DNA of 64,000 nt from JAFGBI01 sp964454025 (lineage in GTDB: Bacteria; Myxococcota_A; Polyangia; Polyangiales; Polyangiaceae): contig CAYVRP010000028.1 of the NCBI GenBank assembly GCA_964454025.1, positions 1-64,000 on the forward strand, read 5' to 3'. Below the pieces are notes generated by a model, which was not told the origin of the DNA, ran no database searches, and saw nothing but the letters and a program-made list of their open reading frames with translations. Position numbers and translations under genes: made by a program. Positions 63,317 to 64,000 of this stretch are shown piece after piece (position 1 is the stretch's first letter; each line of letters opens with the position of its first letter).

Positions 63317-64000
63317 GTGAACCGGCAGCGACCGCTCGACGTCCACGACCACGACCGCGCGGTGGTGGGGATGCGCTACGTCTATCCCGTCGTCTCGCGC
63401 CGGGCAGGCGGGCTCTCCCTCGGCGTCAACCTCAACCCGAACGCGGCGTGCAACTGGCGGTGCGTGTACTGCCAGGTGCCCGGGCTCTCGCGCGGAGTCG
63501 GCCCGGCCATCGACCTCACCCGCCTCGGCCAAGAGCTCGACCAGATGCTCGCGGCTGTCCTGGACGGCGACTACCTCGCGCAGGCCGTGCCGGCGCCGTA
63601 CCGGCGGCTCGCCGACGTGGCCTTCTCGGGCGACGGCGAGCCGACCTCGTCCCCCGACTTCGACGCGGCGGTGACGACCGTCCTCGATCGGCTGGGCGCG
63701 CGGGCCCTGCTCGGTCACCTCCCGGTGGTCGTCATCACCAACGGATCCTTCGCGCGCAAGCCCCGCGTCACCGCGGCGCTGACGCGGATCGCGGCGGCCG
63801 GCGGCGAGCTCTGGTTCACGCTCGACGCCGGCACGCGGGAGGAGATCGCCCGCACCAACGGCGTGTCTCTGGACCCGGACGCCCACGTCGGGCGGCTGAT
63901 CCACGCGGCGGCGCACTGCCGGACCTGGGTGCAGACTTGCCTGTTCGGCTGGGACGGCGCGCCGCCCACGCCGGATGCGATCGACCGCTACGTCGCGCTG
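63317..64000 (+). CDS. Radical SAM protein (partial, C-terminus beyond window)
   Basis: The frame opens at the GTG at 63317 and runs off the window end, giving 228 residues. The radical SAM cluster motif is C45-NWR-C49-VY-C52 (NAACNWRCVYCQV), preceded by SLGVNLNPN. Downstream are VAFSGDGEPTSSPDFDAAVT (the GGE-like SAM motif) and VVVITNGSF. The set recalls the COG0731 group, which includes wyosine synthase-like enzymes, but bacterial members have unknown substrates. Confidence 0.88.
   Translation, partial: MNRQRPLDVHDHDRAVVGMRYVYPVVSRRAGGLSLGVNLNPNAACNWRCVYCQVPGLSRGVGPAIDLTRLGQELDQMLAAVLDGDYLAQAVPAPYRRLADVAFSGDGEPTSSPDFDAAVTTVLDRLGARALLGHLPVVVITNGSFARKPRVTAALTRIAAAGGELWFTLDAGTREEIARTNGVSLDPDAHVGRLIHAAAHCRTWVQTCLFGWDGAPPTPDAIDRYVAL

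Noticed and set aside
63051..63320. 89-codon frame upstream of the radical SAM gene
   Set aside because: Ala/Arg-rich without a ribosome binding site; overlaps the better supported 28-codon frame in another frame.

Overview
The window is very GC-rich bacterial chromosome and reads as Myxococcota (the former delta-proteobacterial myxobacterial lineage). The assignment is inferred from gene content: a pilM-N-O-P-Q block, two eukaryotic-like Ser/Thr kinases, a sigma-54 activator with a fused kinase domain, a PEGA-type protein with a long Pro-rich arm, a FrzS/AglZ-like pseudo-receiver coiled-coil protein, a GltJ/AgmX-like zinc-ribbon/GYF/TonB-like protein, and many lipoproteins. No rRNA, tRNA, insertion sequence, prophage or CRISPR array was seen. 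Most gene pairs within an operon overlap by 4 bp (ATGA or GTGA).

Layout. 1-2051 (-): a receiver-adenylate cyclase coupled to a partial membrane protein. 2299-3543 (+): an N-acetylglutamate synthase-like protein. 3553-11803 (-): the type IV pilus block pilM, N, O, P, Q behind a large phosphodiester-glycosidase-like protein. 11991-17235 (+): cdsA, then an outer-membrane barrel overlapping a 13-heme cytochrome c, a small helical protein, and a lipoprotein with a CX4CH motif. 17373-22399 (+): a giant kinase/TPR/GAF/sigma-54 activator overlapping a Dam-type methylase, with a palindrome-marked promoter. 22483-26706 (-): a PEGA protein and a Ser/Thr kinase whose C-terminal coiled-coil lies in another frame. 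26915-28282 (+): an SH3b protein and a small unknown. 28299-30978 (-): a VKOR-DsbA fusion, a Cys-rich OmpA-like protein and a TlpA-like lipoprotein. 31118-36727 (-): a Gld-type ABC operon. 36828-42951: dtd, a trypsin-like remnant, an M50 protease, an RlpA-like protein, a thioredoxin, a lipoprotein, an EcsC protein and a YciO-type protein. 42991-47975 (-): a lipoprotein, PBP1A and a second kinase. 48021-54364 (+): a laccase-domain (YfiH) protein, the GltJ-like protein, a YkvA protein, HisE and the FrzS/AglZ-like protein. 54376-57347 (-): an aminoacyl-tRNA-protein transferase, an amidohydrolase and a purine nucleoside phosphorylase. 57599-64000: a small protein, an ECF sigma/FecR pair, lipoproteins, infA, a GH113-like protein and a truncated radical SAM gene.

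Themes. Motility and polarity: the pilus alignment complex and secretin, plus homologues of FrzS/AglZ and GltJ, though these lie in separate transcription units. Envelope electron transfer: the barrel and 13-heme cytochrome (12873-15679), followed by a cytochrome-like lipoprotein, look like a porin-cytochrome conduit. This is the best candidate for an undescribed system here. Envelope redox: the VKOR-DsbA/OmpA-like/TlpA operon looks like a self-contained disulfide pathway with a Cys-rich client. Signalling: cyclase, two kinases, sigma-54 and ECF regulators. Function calls rest on motif recognition by eye; no database search was run.
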